A stretch of 64,000 nt of DNA from Myxococcales bacterium (GTDB taxonomy: Bacteria > Myxococcota > Polyangia > Nannocystales > Nannocystaceae): the NCBI GenBank assembly GCA_016793465.1, contig JAEUJW010000056.1, positions 1 to 64,000 on the forward strand. The letters run 5' to 3'. Position numbers and translations under genes: made by a program. This document shows positions 37,865-46,175 of the stretch, in pieces. Every line of letters starts with the position of its first letter. Position 1 is the first letter of the stretch. The notes beneath the pieces were generated by a model. That model had not been told where the DNA came from and searched no databases. It was given only the letters and a program-made list of their open reading frames with translations.

Positions 37865-38758
37865 TCAGGCGTCGGGGAACACGTCGGCGAGGGTGCGGGC
37901 GGTCAGCAGGAGGCCGGCCCAGGTCTCGAGCTGGGTGGTGTCGCTGCACTCGCTGATGCGGGCGTGCAGCTCCGGCGAGACGGTGAAGCCCTTGAGCTGG
38001 AGGAGCTTGAGCAAGATCTTGGCCTCGCCTTTGGCCTCGCCCTTGGCCTCGCCTGCGGTCGCGCCCTTGGCCCACCAACCGCGGGCGAGGTCGCTGTGGA
38101 AGGGGTTGGGATCTCCGGCTGTGCGCATGAGTTGCTCCAGGGCGAGTTGGGCGACCTTGCCGAGGTGGGCGTAGATGGCGTCAGGATAGAGGAGCTGGGA
38201 TTCGCTGTCGAGGTCGCGGGAGACGATGATGGCGGCGAGCGCGACGTGTTCGACGCCGGGTTCGTGGGCGTGGGCGATGGCGGAGAGCACGGCGAGACGC
38301 GGGCAGGCGCGGGCGAGCTCGAGGTCGGAGATCCAGGGCACGTCGGCGGCGGTGAGGACGAAGGGTTGGATCCACCCGAGGCCGAAGCCGAGGTCGATGG
38401 GTCGGCGGTAGGCGGCGGCGACGTCGGGGTCGAGGGCGAAGATCACGACCATCGCCGGGCACTCGTACCTCGCGCGGGCGGCGGTCCAGTAGTTGGGGTA
38501 GCTGTAGAGCTTGCGCGGGTCGAACTCGTTCTGGACCTCGGTGATGAGCACGGCGCTCGGTCGTTCGGGGTCGCCGAGCAGGAGGATCGCGTCGGCCCGG
38601 AACTCGCGGAGGTTGAGGTCGGGCAGCTCGGAGGCGGTGACGCGGGGCAGGGCGCTGGCTGGGAGCTGGCGGGTCACCTCGTCCGGGAGCAGGCGCAGCA
38701 GCGTCTCCGGGGCGGTGCGGAGCACGTGGGTGACGAGCTCGTGCAGCAGCTTGGGCAT
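37865..38758 (-). CDS. Rpn-family recombination-promoting nuclease / PD-(D/E)XK protein
   Basis: A 297-residue protein of the Rpn / YhgA-like PD-(D/E)XK family. The N-terminus MPKLLHELVTHVLRTAPETLLRLL is followed by the nuclease core ADAILLLG and LITEVQNEFD (Asp and Glu-x-Gln). The C-terminal part has GEAKGEAKGEAK, a perfect short coding repeat, then a helical tail (ILLKLLQLKGFTVSPELHARI). Relatives are often mobile-like and promote RecA-independent recombination, but no terminal repeats are visible here. ATG 38758 is chosen because homologues start this way and TACACT lies 10 nt upstream. Confidence 0.75.
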   Translation of the reverse strand: MPKLLHELVTHVLRTAPETLLRLLPDEVTRQLPASALPRVTASELPDLNLREFRADAILLLGDPERPSAVLITEVQNEFDPRKLYSYPNYWTAARARYECPAMVVIFALDPDVAAAYRRPIDLGFGLGWIQPFVLTAADVPWISDLELARACPRLAVLSAIAHAHEPGVEHVALAAIIVSRDLDSESQLLYPDAIYAHLGKVAQLALEQLMRTAGDPNPFHSDLARGWWAKGATAGEAKGEAKGEAKILLKLLQLKGFTVSPELHARISECSDTTQLETWAGLLLTARTLADVFPDA

Positions 38759-38871
38759 CGCGGCGCGGAGTGTAGATGCGCGGATCCGCGGTGCAATGCA
38801 TTCGGGTGCGGGTCGTGTGTGAACGTCGATCGGCCGGAACACGGGGGCGGAGGTCGTGCGTAGCAGGCGAG

Positions 38872-39846
38872 GTGCAGGGCTCGCGGCGATGGTGGCTTCG
38901 GGGTGTGTCGCTCGCGGCGGTGACGACGCTGCCGGGGATGGCGTGGGCGAGGCGGGCGACGAGGTTCGAAGTGCCGGACGAGGCGGCGCGGGTGGCCGCG
39001 GCGGGGTCGCTCGAGGGCGTGCCGGAGGGGCTGCGGCCGGCGTTCACGGCGGGGGCGGACGACCTGCCGGTGGCCGAGCCGCGGGCGGGCGACTGGCTGG
39101 CGGAGCATGAGGAGGACGGGCAGACGTTCGCGCGGTTCAAGCGCGAGCGGCGGCACCGGCCGACGAGCGAGCGGCGGAGCATCGCCGTGCTGCCGCTCGG
39201 GAGGCTGGGGGAGGCGAGCCCGCTGGCCGCGGTGATGGCGTTCGGGGAGCGCTACTTCGGGATGCCGCTGGTGCGGCGGCTGACCACGCCGGTGGAGACG
39301 CTGGGCACGCGCAGCCGCGTGCATATGGGGCGGCGGCAGTACCACACCGGGGCGATCCTCGACGCGATGATCCGGCGGGTGCCCGACGACGCGTACTGCA
39401 TGATCGCCGTGACCATGGCCGACCTGTATCCGGACCCCGATTGGAACTTCGTGTTCGGGCAGGCGCGGCTGTTCCAGCGCGTCGGGGTGTACAGCTTCGC
39501 CAGGTACGACCCGGCGTTCCACGGCGAGGCGCACGTCGCGGACACGCCGCGGCTGATCCTCCGGCGCAGTCTTAAACTGTTGGCGCACGAGGTCGGGCAC
39601 ATGTTCGGGGTGGAGCACTGCATCCACTACACGTGCGTGATGAACGGCACCAACAACCTCGAGGAGACCGACCGCAGCCCGCTGCATCCGTGCCCGGTGT
39701 GCCTGCGCAAGCTGCACGACTCGATCGGGTTCGACGTCGCCGAGCGCGAGCGGGGGCTGGCGGAGTTCTATCGGGCGCACGGGCTCGTGCCGGAGGCCGA
39801 GGTGGCCGAGCGGCGGCTGGCGCGGCTGGTCGCGGCGCGCCGATGA
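38872..39846 (+). CDS. Archaemetzincin metalloprotease with Tat-like signal
   Basis: A 324-residue zinc protease. HEVGHMFGVEH (H239, E240, H243, H249) is followed by C250, C255, Met257 and a CPVC pair (C274, C277). This is the archaemetzincin signature, combining a metzincin site with a four-Cys structural zinc site. With GTG 38872 as start, the N-terminus reads SRRWWLRGVSLAAVTTLPGMAWA, a twin-arginine-like export signal, which would suit a protein folded with zinc before export. An in-frame ATG at 38776 would give a longer product without family support. It abuts the convergent NuoM-like gene with no gap. Confidence 0.88.
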   Translation: MQGSRRWWLRGVSLAAVTTLPGMAWARRATRFEVPDEAARVAAAGSLEGVPEGLRPAFTAGADDLPVAEPRAGDWLAEHEEDGQTFARFKRERRHRPTSERRSIAVLPLGRLGEASPLAAVMAFGERYFGMPLVRRLTTPVETLGTRSRVHMGRRQYHTGAILDAMIRRVPDDAYCMIAVTMADLYPDPDWNFVFGQARLFQRVGVYSFARYDPAFHGEAHVADTPRLILRRSLKLLAHEVGHMFGVEHCIHYTCVMNGTNNLEETDRSPLHPCPVCLRKLHDSIGFDVAERERGLAEFYRAHGLVPEAEVAERRLARLVAARR

Positions 39847-41367
39847 TCAGTCGGCGTCGTGCTCGTCGTGCTCGTCGTGCTCGCCGTGCCCGTGGTGGGT
39901 CGGGACCTCGATGCGGTGGACGGTCTCGACGACGCCCTGACGGATGGCGAGCAGGGGCTGGGGCATGAAGCCGCCGACCAGCAGGGTGCCCATCATGGCC
40001 AGGCAGGCGAGGTACTCCCAGCCGCGCAGGTCCTCGAAGGCGCGCAGGCTCTTGGCGTGGTGCGAGCCGGAGCCGAGGAAGGTCTGCTTGAACGCCTTGA
40101 ACAGGGTGATGCCGTTGATCGCGGTGACGATGAGGATGGTCGAGGCGACGAGCTCGTGCTCGTAGAGGAGGCCCTGGATGGCGAGGTCCTCGGCGACGAA
40201 CGAGACGGTGCCGGGGAAGCCGACGGCGGCGGCGGACAGCAGGACGAACGCGGTGGCCATGCGCGGGGCGCGGTGGACGAGGCCGCCGAGCAGGCGCATA
40301 TCGGTGGTGCCGGCGCGGGCCTCGACCTCGAGGGCGATGAGCATGAGGCCGCCGACCTCGACCACGGAGGACATCGACTGCAGGAGGCCGCCGGCCACGC
40401 CGGAGGCGTTGAGGGCGGCCAGGCCGGTGAGCACCAGGCCCATCTGCGAGATCCAGAAGTAGCCGACGACGCGGCGCAGGTCGTACTGGCCGACCGCGAG
40501 CATGGCGCCGTAGAGGGCCGTCGCGCCGCCGAGCAGCACGAGCGGGCCGGACATCTGCTGGTAGAGCTCGGGGAACACGGGCATGACCACGCGGGCCAGG
40601 CCGAACGAGCCGAGCGGGGTGATCAGCGCGAGCATGGCGGCATAGCCGGGGGCGCGGCCGGCGGCGGCGGTCAGCCACAGGTGCAGCGGGGCGATGCCCA
40701 TGCGCAGGAGGGCGGCGAACAGGAACAGGCCGCCGGCGACGCGGCCCCACACGGATGTGGCGCTGGTGAGGGCCTGGAGGTCGAGCGGGTGGGCGAGGCC
40801 GGCGGCGGCGGCCTCGCGGGCGAGCAGGACCACGGCGACGAGCGTGGCCAGGGCGGTGGCGCCGAGGGTCAGCGACATGACGACGTGGAGCGCGTGGTCG
40901 CGGGCGCGGCGGATGCTCTGCCACAGGGGGACGAGCGAGGCGACCCAGAAGATCGCCAGCAGCGACAGGTCGAGCGAGAGGAAGCAGCCGAGCAGGGCGC
41001 TCTCGGTGGCGAGGATCTGGGCGGCCGTGTCGCCGCGCAGGTCGGAGCGGGGGATCGAGAGCAGGAGGGCGAGGGCGAGGGCCGCGGTCATCGGCAGCAG
41101 CACGGCGTTGAGGCCGTCGACCGCCATGTGGAAGTGCATGCCGCTAAACAGCGAGCTCTCGAGGCTGTCGCGGGCGTAGGCGGTGACGCTGTCGCCCCAG
41201 CCGTTCTCGACGAAGAGCGCGATGGTGGCGAGGAACACCAGCCAGGCGGTGGCGAGGGCGGTGAGGCGCTGGATGCGGGTGTCGTGGATGACGAAGCGGA
41301 CCAGCAGCGCGGCGACGGCCGGGAGCAGCCAGACCAGGGGGATTCCGAGCCTGAGCGCGGGGTTCAC
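39847..41367 (-). CDS. NuoM/MrpD-like proton-channel subunit of the DAB-type operon
   Basis: A 506-residue protein with about 13-14 membrane helices and the proton-conducting domain of complex I / Mrp antiporters (GIAPLHLWLTAAAGRAP; VVGYFWISQMGLVLTGL; GFPGTVSFVAEDLAIQG). It ends in a His/Asp-rich tail (HHGHGEHDEHDEHDAD) that could bind metal. GTG 41367 overlaps the stop of the upstream DabB-like gene by 4 nt (GTGA), so they are translationally coupled. Canonical two-gene DAB pumps have only one such subunit, so this is an extra third component. Confidence 0.85.
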   Translation of the reverse strand: MNPALRLGIPLVWLLPAVAALLVRFVIHDTRIQRLTALATAWLVFLATIALFVENGWGDSVTAYARDSLESSLFSGMHFHMAVDGLNAVLLPMTAALALALLLSIPRSDLRGDTAAQILATESALLGCFLSLDLSLLAIFWVASLVPLWQSIRRARDHALHVVMSLTLGATALATLVAVVLLAREAAAAGLAHPLDLQALTSATSVWGRVAGGLFLFAALLRMGIAPLHLWLTAAAGRAPGYAAMLALITPLGSFGLARVVMPVFPELYQQMSGPLVLLGGATALYGAMLAVGQYDLRRVVGYFWISQMGLVLTGLAALNASGVAGGLLQSMSSVVEVGGLMLIALEVEARAGTTDMRLLGGLVHRAPRMATAFVLLSAAAVGFPGTVSFVAEDLAIQGLLYEHELVASTILIVTAINGITLFKAFKQTFLGSGSHHAKSLRAFEDLRGWEYLACLAMMGTLLVGGFMPQPLLAIRQGVVETVHRIEVPTHHGHGEHDEHDEHDAD

Positions 41368-42737
41368 GGGCGGCGCTCCTCGAGCGGGCTGGCGGCCGGG
41401 AGCGGCCTGGACAGCTCGGGGCCGATGGGCGGTTGGGTCTTCTCGTGGAGGGCGAGGAAGCGGTTCTCGAGGCGGCCGAGGGAGCGGGAGAAGCTCATGA
41501 TGGGGCGGGTGATCCAGCGGTCGAGGGCGGCCTCGACGGCGAAGCGCTCGTGGGCGAGGCGGTACAGCCAGCGGCGGCGGACGAGGGCGACCTCCTCCCA
41601 GCGGGCGGCGGCTTCGTCCTGTTCGGTGCGGCCGAGCATGGCCTGGCGGGCGAGGGCGTCGTGCAGGGCCGAGGGGGTGCGCAGGAACTGGTAGTAGCGC
41701 AGGGTGGCGTGGGTGATGAGGTGGACGGTGGCGAGGTCGTGGAAGCCGAGGCCGCACTCGACGAACATGAGGCCGACCTGGGTGGCGGTGGCGTAGGCGA
41801 CGGCGGACTTGGCGTCGGCGCTGACCTGGCTGCTGAGCGAGGCCATGAGCGCGGTGGCCAGGCCGATGACGATGAGGGCCGTGCAGGCGAGCGGCGAGTG
41901 GCCGAACAGGGGGGCCGCGCGGATCAGCAGGAACACGCCGGCGTGCACCGAGAGGCAGCCGTAGAAGATCGCGCTCGAGGCGGTGGGGCCCTCCATGGCG
42001 CGGGGCAGCCAGCCGCCGAGCGGGAACTGGGCCGACTTGCCCATGGCGGCGAAGGCGAAGCCGAGGGCGATCGCGGTGGCGGTGAAGCTGGGGGTGTGCG
42101 AGGCGGCGGCGGGGAAGACGTCGGTCCACACGGTGGTGCCGAGCCAGTGGTGCAGGCGCACGCCGGACAGCAGCAGGCCGATGTCGCAGATGCGGTAGGT
42201 GACGAGCACGCGGATGGCGGCCTGGACCGGCTGGGTGCGCTCGTGGAAGAACCCGACGAGCAGCACCGAGGTGATGCCGACGATCTCCCAGCCGATGAAC
42301 ATGAGCTCGACGCTGCCGGCGAGGACCATCAGCTGCATGCCGGCCGCGAAGAACAGCATGAGCAGGAAGAACCGGATGAAGCCGGGCTCGCGGTGGAGGT
42401 AGGTGACGGAGAAGCGGGCGGTGGTGAGGACCATGACCGCGATGAAGGTCGACATGGCGACGGCGAGGCCGTCGACGAGCATGACGAGGGGGAACTCGTA
42501 GTCGACGGCCTGGTACCAGAAGCCGAGGCGGACGTCGGGGGAGCCGCCGGAGACGCGGTAGGCGACGCCGGCGAGGGCGCTGGCGAGGGACAGCCACAGG
42601 CCGACGGTGGCGATGCCGGAGACCACGCGCTCGGCGGGGCGGCCGGGCAGGGTGAAGAGGGTGGCGATGACGAGGGCGGCGAGGGCCGGCCACACGGGCG
42701 CGAGGACGAACAGGTGCTGCAGGAGGTCAGCCAGCAC
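41364..42737 (-). CDS. dabB: DabB-like NuoL/MrpA-type membrane subunit
   Basis: A 457-residue proton-conducting membrane protein of the complex-I antiporter family. LMFIGWEIVGITSVLLVGFF, GFAFAAMGKSAQFPLGGWL and HATLRYYQFLRTPSALHD (in place of HAFFKALLFL) mark it as the DabB type that couples cation flow to CO2 hydration by DabA. It overlaps dabA by 11 nt and the following NuoM-like gene by 4 nt. The C-terminal ~110 residues are soluble and Arg-rich, as often seen in DabB. Gene symbol rests on the neighbouring DabA homologue. Confidence 0.85.
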   Translation of the reverse strand: MLADLLQHLFVLAPVWPALAALVIATLFTLPGRPAERVVSGIATVGLWLSLASALAGVAYRVSGGSPDVRLGFWYQAVDYEFPLVMLVDGLAVAMSTFIAVMVLTTARFSVTYLHREPGFIRFFLLMLFFAAGMQLMVLAGSVELMFIGWEIVGITSVLLVGFFHERTQPVQAAIRVLVTYRICDIGLLLSGVRLHHWLGTTVWTDVFPAAASHTPSFTATAIALGFAFAAMGKSAQFPLGGWLPRAMEGPTASSAIFYGCLSVHAGVFLLIRAAPLFGHSPLACTALIVIGLATALMASLSSQVSADAKSAVAYATATQVGLMFVECGLGFHDLATVHLITHATLRYYQFLRTPSALHDALARQAMLGRTEQDEAAARWEEVALVRRRWLYRLAHERFAVEAALDRWITRPIMSFSRSLGRLENRFLALHEKTQPPIGPELSRPLPAASPLEERRP

Positions 42738-45700
42738 GCTTCACCTCCGCGGCCTGGGTCTGGATGCGGGCTGGGAGCAGGCAGTAGTCGCGGCCGAGGT
42801 ACCAGTCCTCGGAGCGGGGCACGACCGGGAGCTTGACGGGGTTGGGGCGGTAGGGGCGAAAGCCGTGGCGGGCGTCGAACACGAAGATCTCGCGGGTCCT
42901 GGGGTCGATCGAGGCCACGCGGATCCACTCGTTCTTGACGAGCTCGGCGACGGCGGGCTGGCGCGCCACGACCTGCAGCAGGGCGGCGGGCGAGGCCTCG
43001 ACGACCACGGTGTTGCGCACGGCCTCGTGCATCTCGGTCATCTGGGTCGGCAGGCCGGTGCGCAGGTCGGAGCTGGCGCCGTTCATCACGCCGACGAGGG
43101 CGGTGACGTTGTGCGGCAGCTTGGTGCCGGAGCCCATGCGCTCGGGGTCGACGGCGGAGCAGTAGTAGTCGAGGGCGATGCCGGCGCCGACCGGGGAGAT
43201 GGCGGCGAGGGTGCGCTCGATGATCTTCCACTCGGGGTCGATGTCCGGGTCGTAGGACACGAGCAGCGAGCGGCGGTCGAGGAACAGGTTCTGGGTGAGG
43301 ATGCGGCGGCCGACCACGGTGTTGGCGCAGGTGGCGTGGCCGAGCTCGGCGCGCGGCTGCGAGAGGTCGACGGCGCGGGCCTCGACGTGGCGGCGGGCGC
43401 GGGCGGGGCTCAGCCTGGCCGGGGCCGAGGCGAACCGGCGGCAGCGCTCGGCGGCGTTGCGGCGGCACATCTCGTCGAGGATCGGCTGGAGCCTGGCGAC
43501 CTCCTCGCGGGCGGCGCGGGGCGCCTCGTCGAGGTCGATCCAGGTGATCGACTCGTCGCAGGTGTCGTAGAGGCCGGCGACGAAGTGCGTGTCGTCGGGG
43601 ATGCGGATGCCCTTCTCGGCGACGCGCTGGCGGACGTCGGGGCGGTTGCCGGCGTGGGCCAGCAGGCGCGCGTTGGGGCCGCCGCTGCGGCCGCCGCAGG
43701 CGGCGCACGAGTAGGCGGCGAGCAGCGGGTTGTTGGCCGAGGTCGAGTCGTGGCCGAGCGCGACGATCAGCTTGCCGAAGTTCCTGGTCAGGCCGAGGTT
43801 CTCGAGCAGCGAGGTGATGCGGCCGGCCAGCTCGTCGACGGTGAAGCCCGTGTAGAGCTCGCCGGCCGACAGCGTCTCGGCGCCCTTGCGGGTCGGGGTC
43901 AGGCGGGTCTTCGGGGTCGGCAGGAACCTCTCGCGGAAGCGGGTGCGCATGCGACCGGCGGCGCGCGGGGCGAACACGTCGAGCATCAGCGGGAACAGCG
44001 AGAAGATGCCGGCGGCGATGCTGACGAACAGCCCGAGCAGCAGCGAGCGCGAGGCCCGACTGAACAGGTTGCTGACCTTGCCGAGGCGCTGCAGCCGCTG
44101 CTTGCGCAGCTCGGCCACGCTGATCTGCATGGTCAGCGGCTGCTCGTCGATGCGGTGCTGCGGGGTGACGATGACCGGGCACAGCGGGAAGGTGCTGGGG
44201 TCGTCGATGCCCTGGTAGGCGAACGGGATGCCGAAGAACCCGGGGCCGCCGAACGTCTCGACCTCGGGCGAGAGCTCCTCGAGGTAGCGGCGCGACGACT
44301 CGAAGCGGTCGTCGAGGCACAGCAGCACGTGCCAGCGCGGCTGGACCTTGACGAGGGTCCGCTGGTTGTGCAGCACGTTGGCGTGGATGGCGTCGAGCAG
44401 CTCGCAGCGGTAGTGGTGCTCGTAGGCCTCGTGCCAGATGCGGGCGCGCTCGCGGTCGCTGAACTTGTCGATGAAGCCGAGGGCCTGGTCGATGGTCGAG
44501 CGCTTGGCCGAGCGGATGCCGCCGGCGTCGAGGCCGGCGAACTGGGCCAGGAGGAACAGCGGCCAGGCGGTGTCGTGGGGGCCGCGCAGCTCGGGCGGGG
44601 CGATGCGCGGGAGGCCGGCGCAGAACAGGCGGATCTCGGCGACCGAGCCGCGGTGGCCGAGGCGGCGGGCGATGTCCTCGAAGGCGAAGCGGTCGAGCGC
44701 GAGGCGGACGGCGAGGTAGTCGATGAGGTCGATGCGGGCGCGCGAGCGGCCGATCGGCCCGGGCGCGGCCTGCAGGCGGAAGAACATGCCGGCCCAGCCG
44801 TGCAGCTGCAGCAGCGTGGACTCGACGTACTCGTCGAGCTCGTCGTCGGCGACGCCGAGCTCGCCGAGGATCTCGAGGGCGGCGTCCTCGGCCTCGACGC
44901 CGCGCGCCTGCCAGTCGGCGAGGCGGTCGCCGAGGCTGTGCAGCCAGCCGGGGCGGATCGACCGCCCGGCCAGGCCGACGCGCATCCAGGCCTGGAAGAA
45001 CCCCTTCTCGCGGTCGGGCATCGACCAGTGCGACTGGCCGCGGTCGAGGAACGAGGCGCACAGCGGGATCAGGGTGCCGTGGACCAGCTCGTTGGCGTCC
45101 TCGTCGGAGACGGCGAGCAGGAGCTCGCGGTGGAGGCGCGGGCGGCGGACCTCGGGGCGCAGCTGGCCCTCGTGGTGGCGGCAGGCGTCGACGCAGGCGG
45201 TCCACAGGGCGCGCACGGCCACGGCCTCGCGGGCGGCCGGGAAGGCCTCGCGGCGCGGGCGGGCGCCGAGCAGGGCGGCGAGCTCCTCGCTCAGCGTGCG
45301 GAACGCGGGCTCGCCGACGATGGTGCGGGCGACGTCCTCGGGCACACGCTCGCCGGAGGTCGCCAGCAGGTCGGCGAGCCACACGTCGGTGGATGCGAGG
45401 ATCGACTTGCGGATCTCCGGCGAGACCTCGGGGTGGAAGTAGGTCGTGGCCTCCTTCTCGACGACCTGCCAGTGGAGGTCGGCCGGGGTCTCGGCGCACA
45501 GGCCGTAGCGGATGATCAGCCGCGCCGTGGTGTGCTCGCTCGGGAACCCGGGCGCGATCGGGTTGCGCGTCAGGTTCTCGTCGGCGAGCACCGCGTCGAG
45601 GTCGGCCTCGGTGATGCGCCCGCGGGCCATCTCCTGGCGGTAGCGTTCCTCGGGGTAGTAGCCGCGGATGCCGAGCATGCGCTCGGCCCGGGCGATGCCC

Positions 45701-45858
45701 TCGTGGAACGGCAGGTCCTGGAAGGCGACCATCAGGTTGTTGTGGACGAACACCTCGAGCGGCGCCTGGATCGGCAGGTAGTGCGAGCTCCGCTGCAGGG
45801 CGGTCCGCAGGCGGGTCCGTCGCTGCGACGTCGCGGACGAGTGGGATGCGTCGGCCAT
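42727..45858 (-). CDS. dabA: DabA: DUF2309 inorganic-carbon transport subunit
   Basis: A 1043-residue protein of the DUF2309/UPF0753 family, the beta-carbonic-anhydrase-like part of the DAB (DABs accumulate bicarbonate) pump. Start features are ASSHYLPIQAPLEVFVHNN-like (SHYLPIQAPLEVFVHNN). The zinc site is predicted from LLCLDDRFE (C514, D516) and LGHDSTSANNP...SCAACGG (H703, C718). The His-to-Cys spacing of 15 equals that of H524/C539 in the Halothiobacillus protein (from memory). It should hydrate CO2 to bicarbonate, driven by cation influx through DabB. GGGAGG precedes the ATG. First gene of the operon. Confidence 0.92.
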   Translation of the reverse strand: MADASHSSATSQRRTRLRTALQRSSHYLPIQAPLEVFVHNNLMVAFQDLPFHEGIARAERMLGIRGYYPEERYRQEMARGRITEADLDAVLADENLTRNPIAPGFPSEHTTARLIIRYGLCAETPADLHWQVVEKEATTYFHPEVSPEIRKSILASTDVWLADLLATSGERVPEDVARTIVGEPAFRTLSEELAALLGARPRREAFPAAREAVAVRALWTACVDACRHHEGQLRPEVRRPRLHRELLLAVSDEDANELVHGTLIPLCASFLDRGQSHWSMPDREKGFFQAWMRVGLAGRSIRPGWLHSLGDRLADWQARGVEAEDAALEILGELGVADDELDEYVESTLLQLHGWAGMFFRLQAAPGPIGRSRARIDLIDYLAVRLALDRFAFEDIARRLGHRGSVAEIRLFCAGLPRIAPPELRGPHDTAWPLFLLAQFAGLDAGGIRSAKRSTIDQALGFIDKFSDRERARIWHEAYEHHYRCELLDAIHANVLHNQRTLVKVQPRWHVLLCLDDRFESSRRYLEELSPEVETFGGPGFFGIPFAYQGIDDPSTFPLCPVIVTPQHRIDEQPLTMQISVAELRKQRLQRLGKVSNLFSRASRSLLLGLFVSIAAGIFSLFPLMLDVFAPRAAGRMRTRFRERFLPTPKTRLTPTRKGAETLSAGELYTGFTVDELAGRITSLLENLGLTRNFGKLIVALGHDSTSANNPLLAAYSCAACGGRSGGPNARLLAHAGNRPDVRQRVAEKGIRIPDDTHFVAGLYDTCDESITWIDLDEAPRAAREEVARLQPILDEMCRRNAAERCRRFASAPARLSPARARRHVEARAVDLSQPRAELGHATCANTVVGRRILTQNLFLDRRSLLVSYDPDIDPEWKIIERTLAAISPVGAGIALDYYCSAVDPERMGSGTKLPHNVTALVGVMNGASSDLRTGLPTQMTEMHEAVRNTVVVEASPAALLQVVARQPAVAELVKNEWIRVASIDPRTREIFVFDARHGFRPYRPNPVKLPVVPRSEDWYLGRDYCLLPARIQTQAAEVKRAG

Positions 45859-46175
45859 CGTGGCGGCCTCCCGGGGCCGCTTTGTTTGCAGCCTAAACGG
45901 GTGTTCGCGATGTCTGCAAGAAGGGCGGAAGACTTATTCGCGTATGACCACACCCATTTTGAGGGCCTCTCTAAACGACGTTCGTGGGCGGGTCGCTCGG
46001 ATCTGCCGGGGCACGATCACGGCGCGATGGATGGTCGTTAAAACAGGCTTAGGTGGTCATGTTATTGACGTCCGGTATGCCGCCATCACCCCGGAGATCG
46101 CGTCCTGGCGCGCCGAGCGAAACGTGTTGCCCGAATGGGTGGTGCTGAAACCATGTTCTACGGCGTGTGACGGGC
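45859..46175 (-). other. Intergenic region upstream of the DAB-type operon
   Basis: 317 bp with no supported gene and visibly lower GC than the flanks. It should contain the dabA promoter (minus strand). A candidate pair, TTGCAG and TTTAGG, lies near 45910-45880 on the minus strand but is weak. No riboswitch-like or CO2-regulator site can be named. Confidence 0.5.

Noticed and set aside
37865..38758. Complete transposable element around the Rpn/YhgA-like gene
   Set aside because: No terminal inverted repeats or target duplications were found around 37800-38870, and base composition matches the neighbours.
39847..42737. Part of respiratory complex I or an Mrp antiporter
   Set aside because: Only two channel-type subunits occur, and they overlap a DUF2309 (DabA) gene. 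No other nuo or mrp genes are adjacent.
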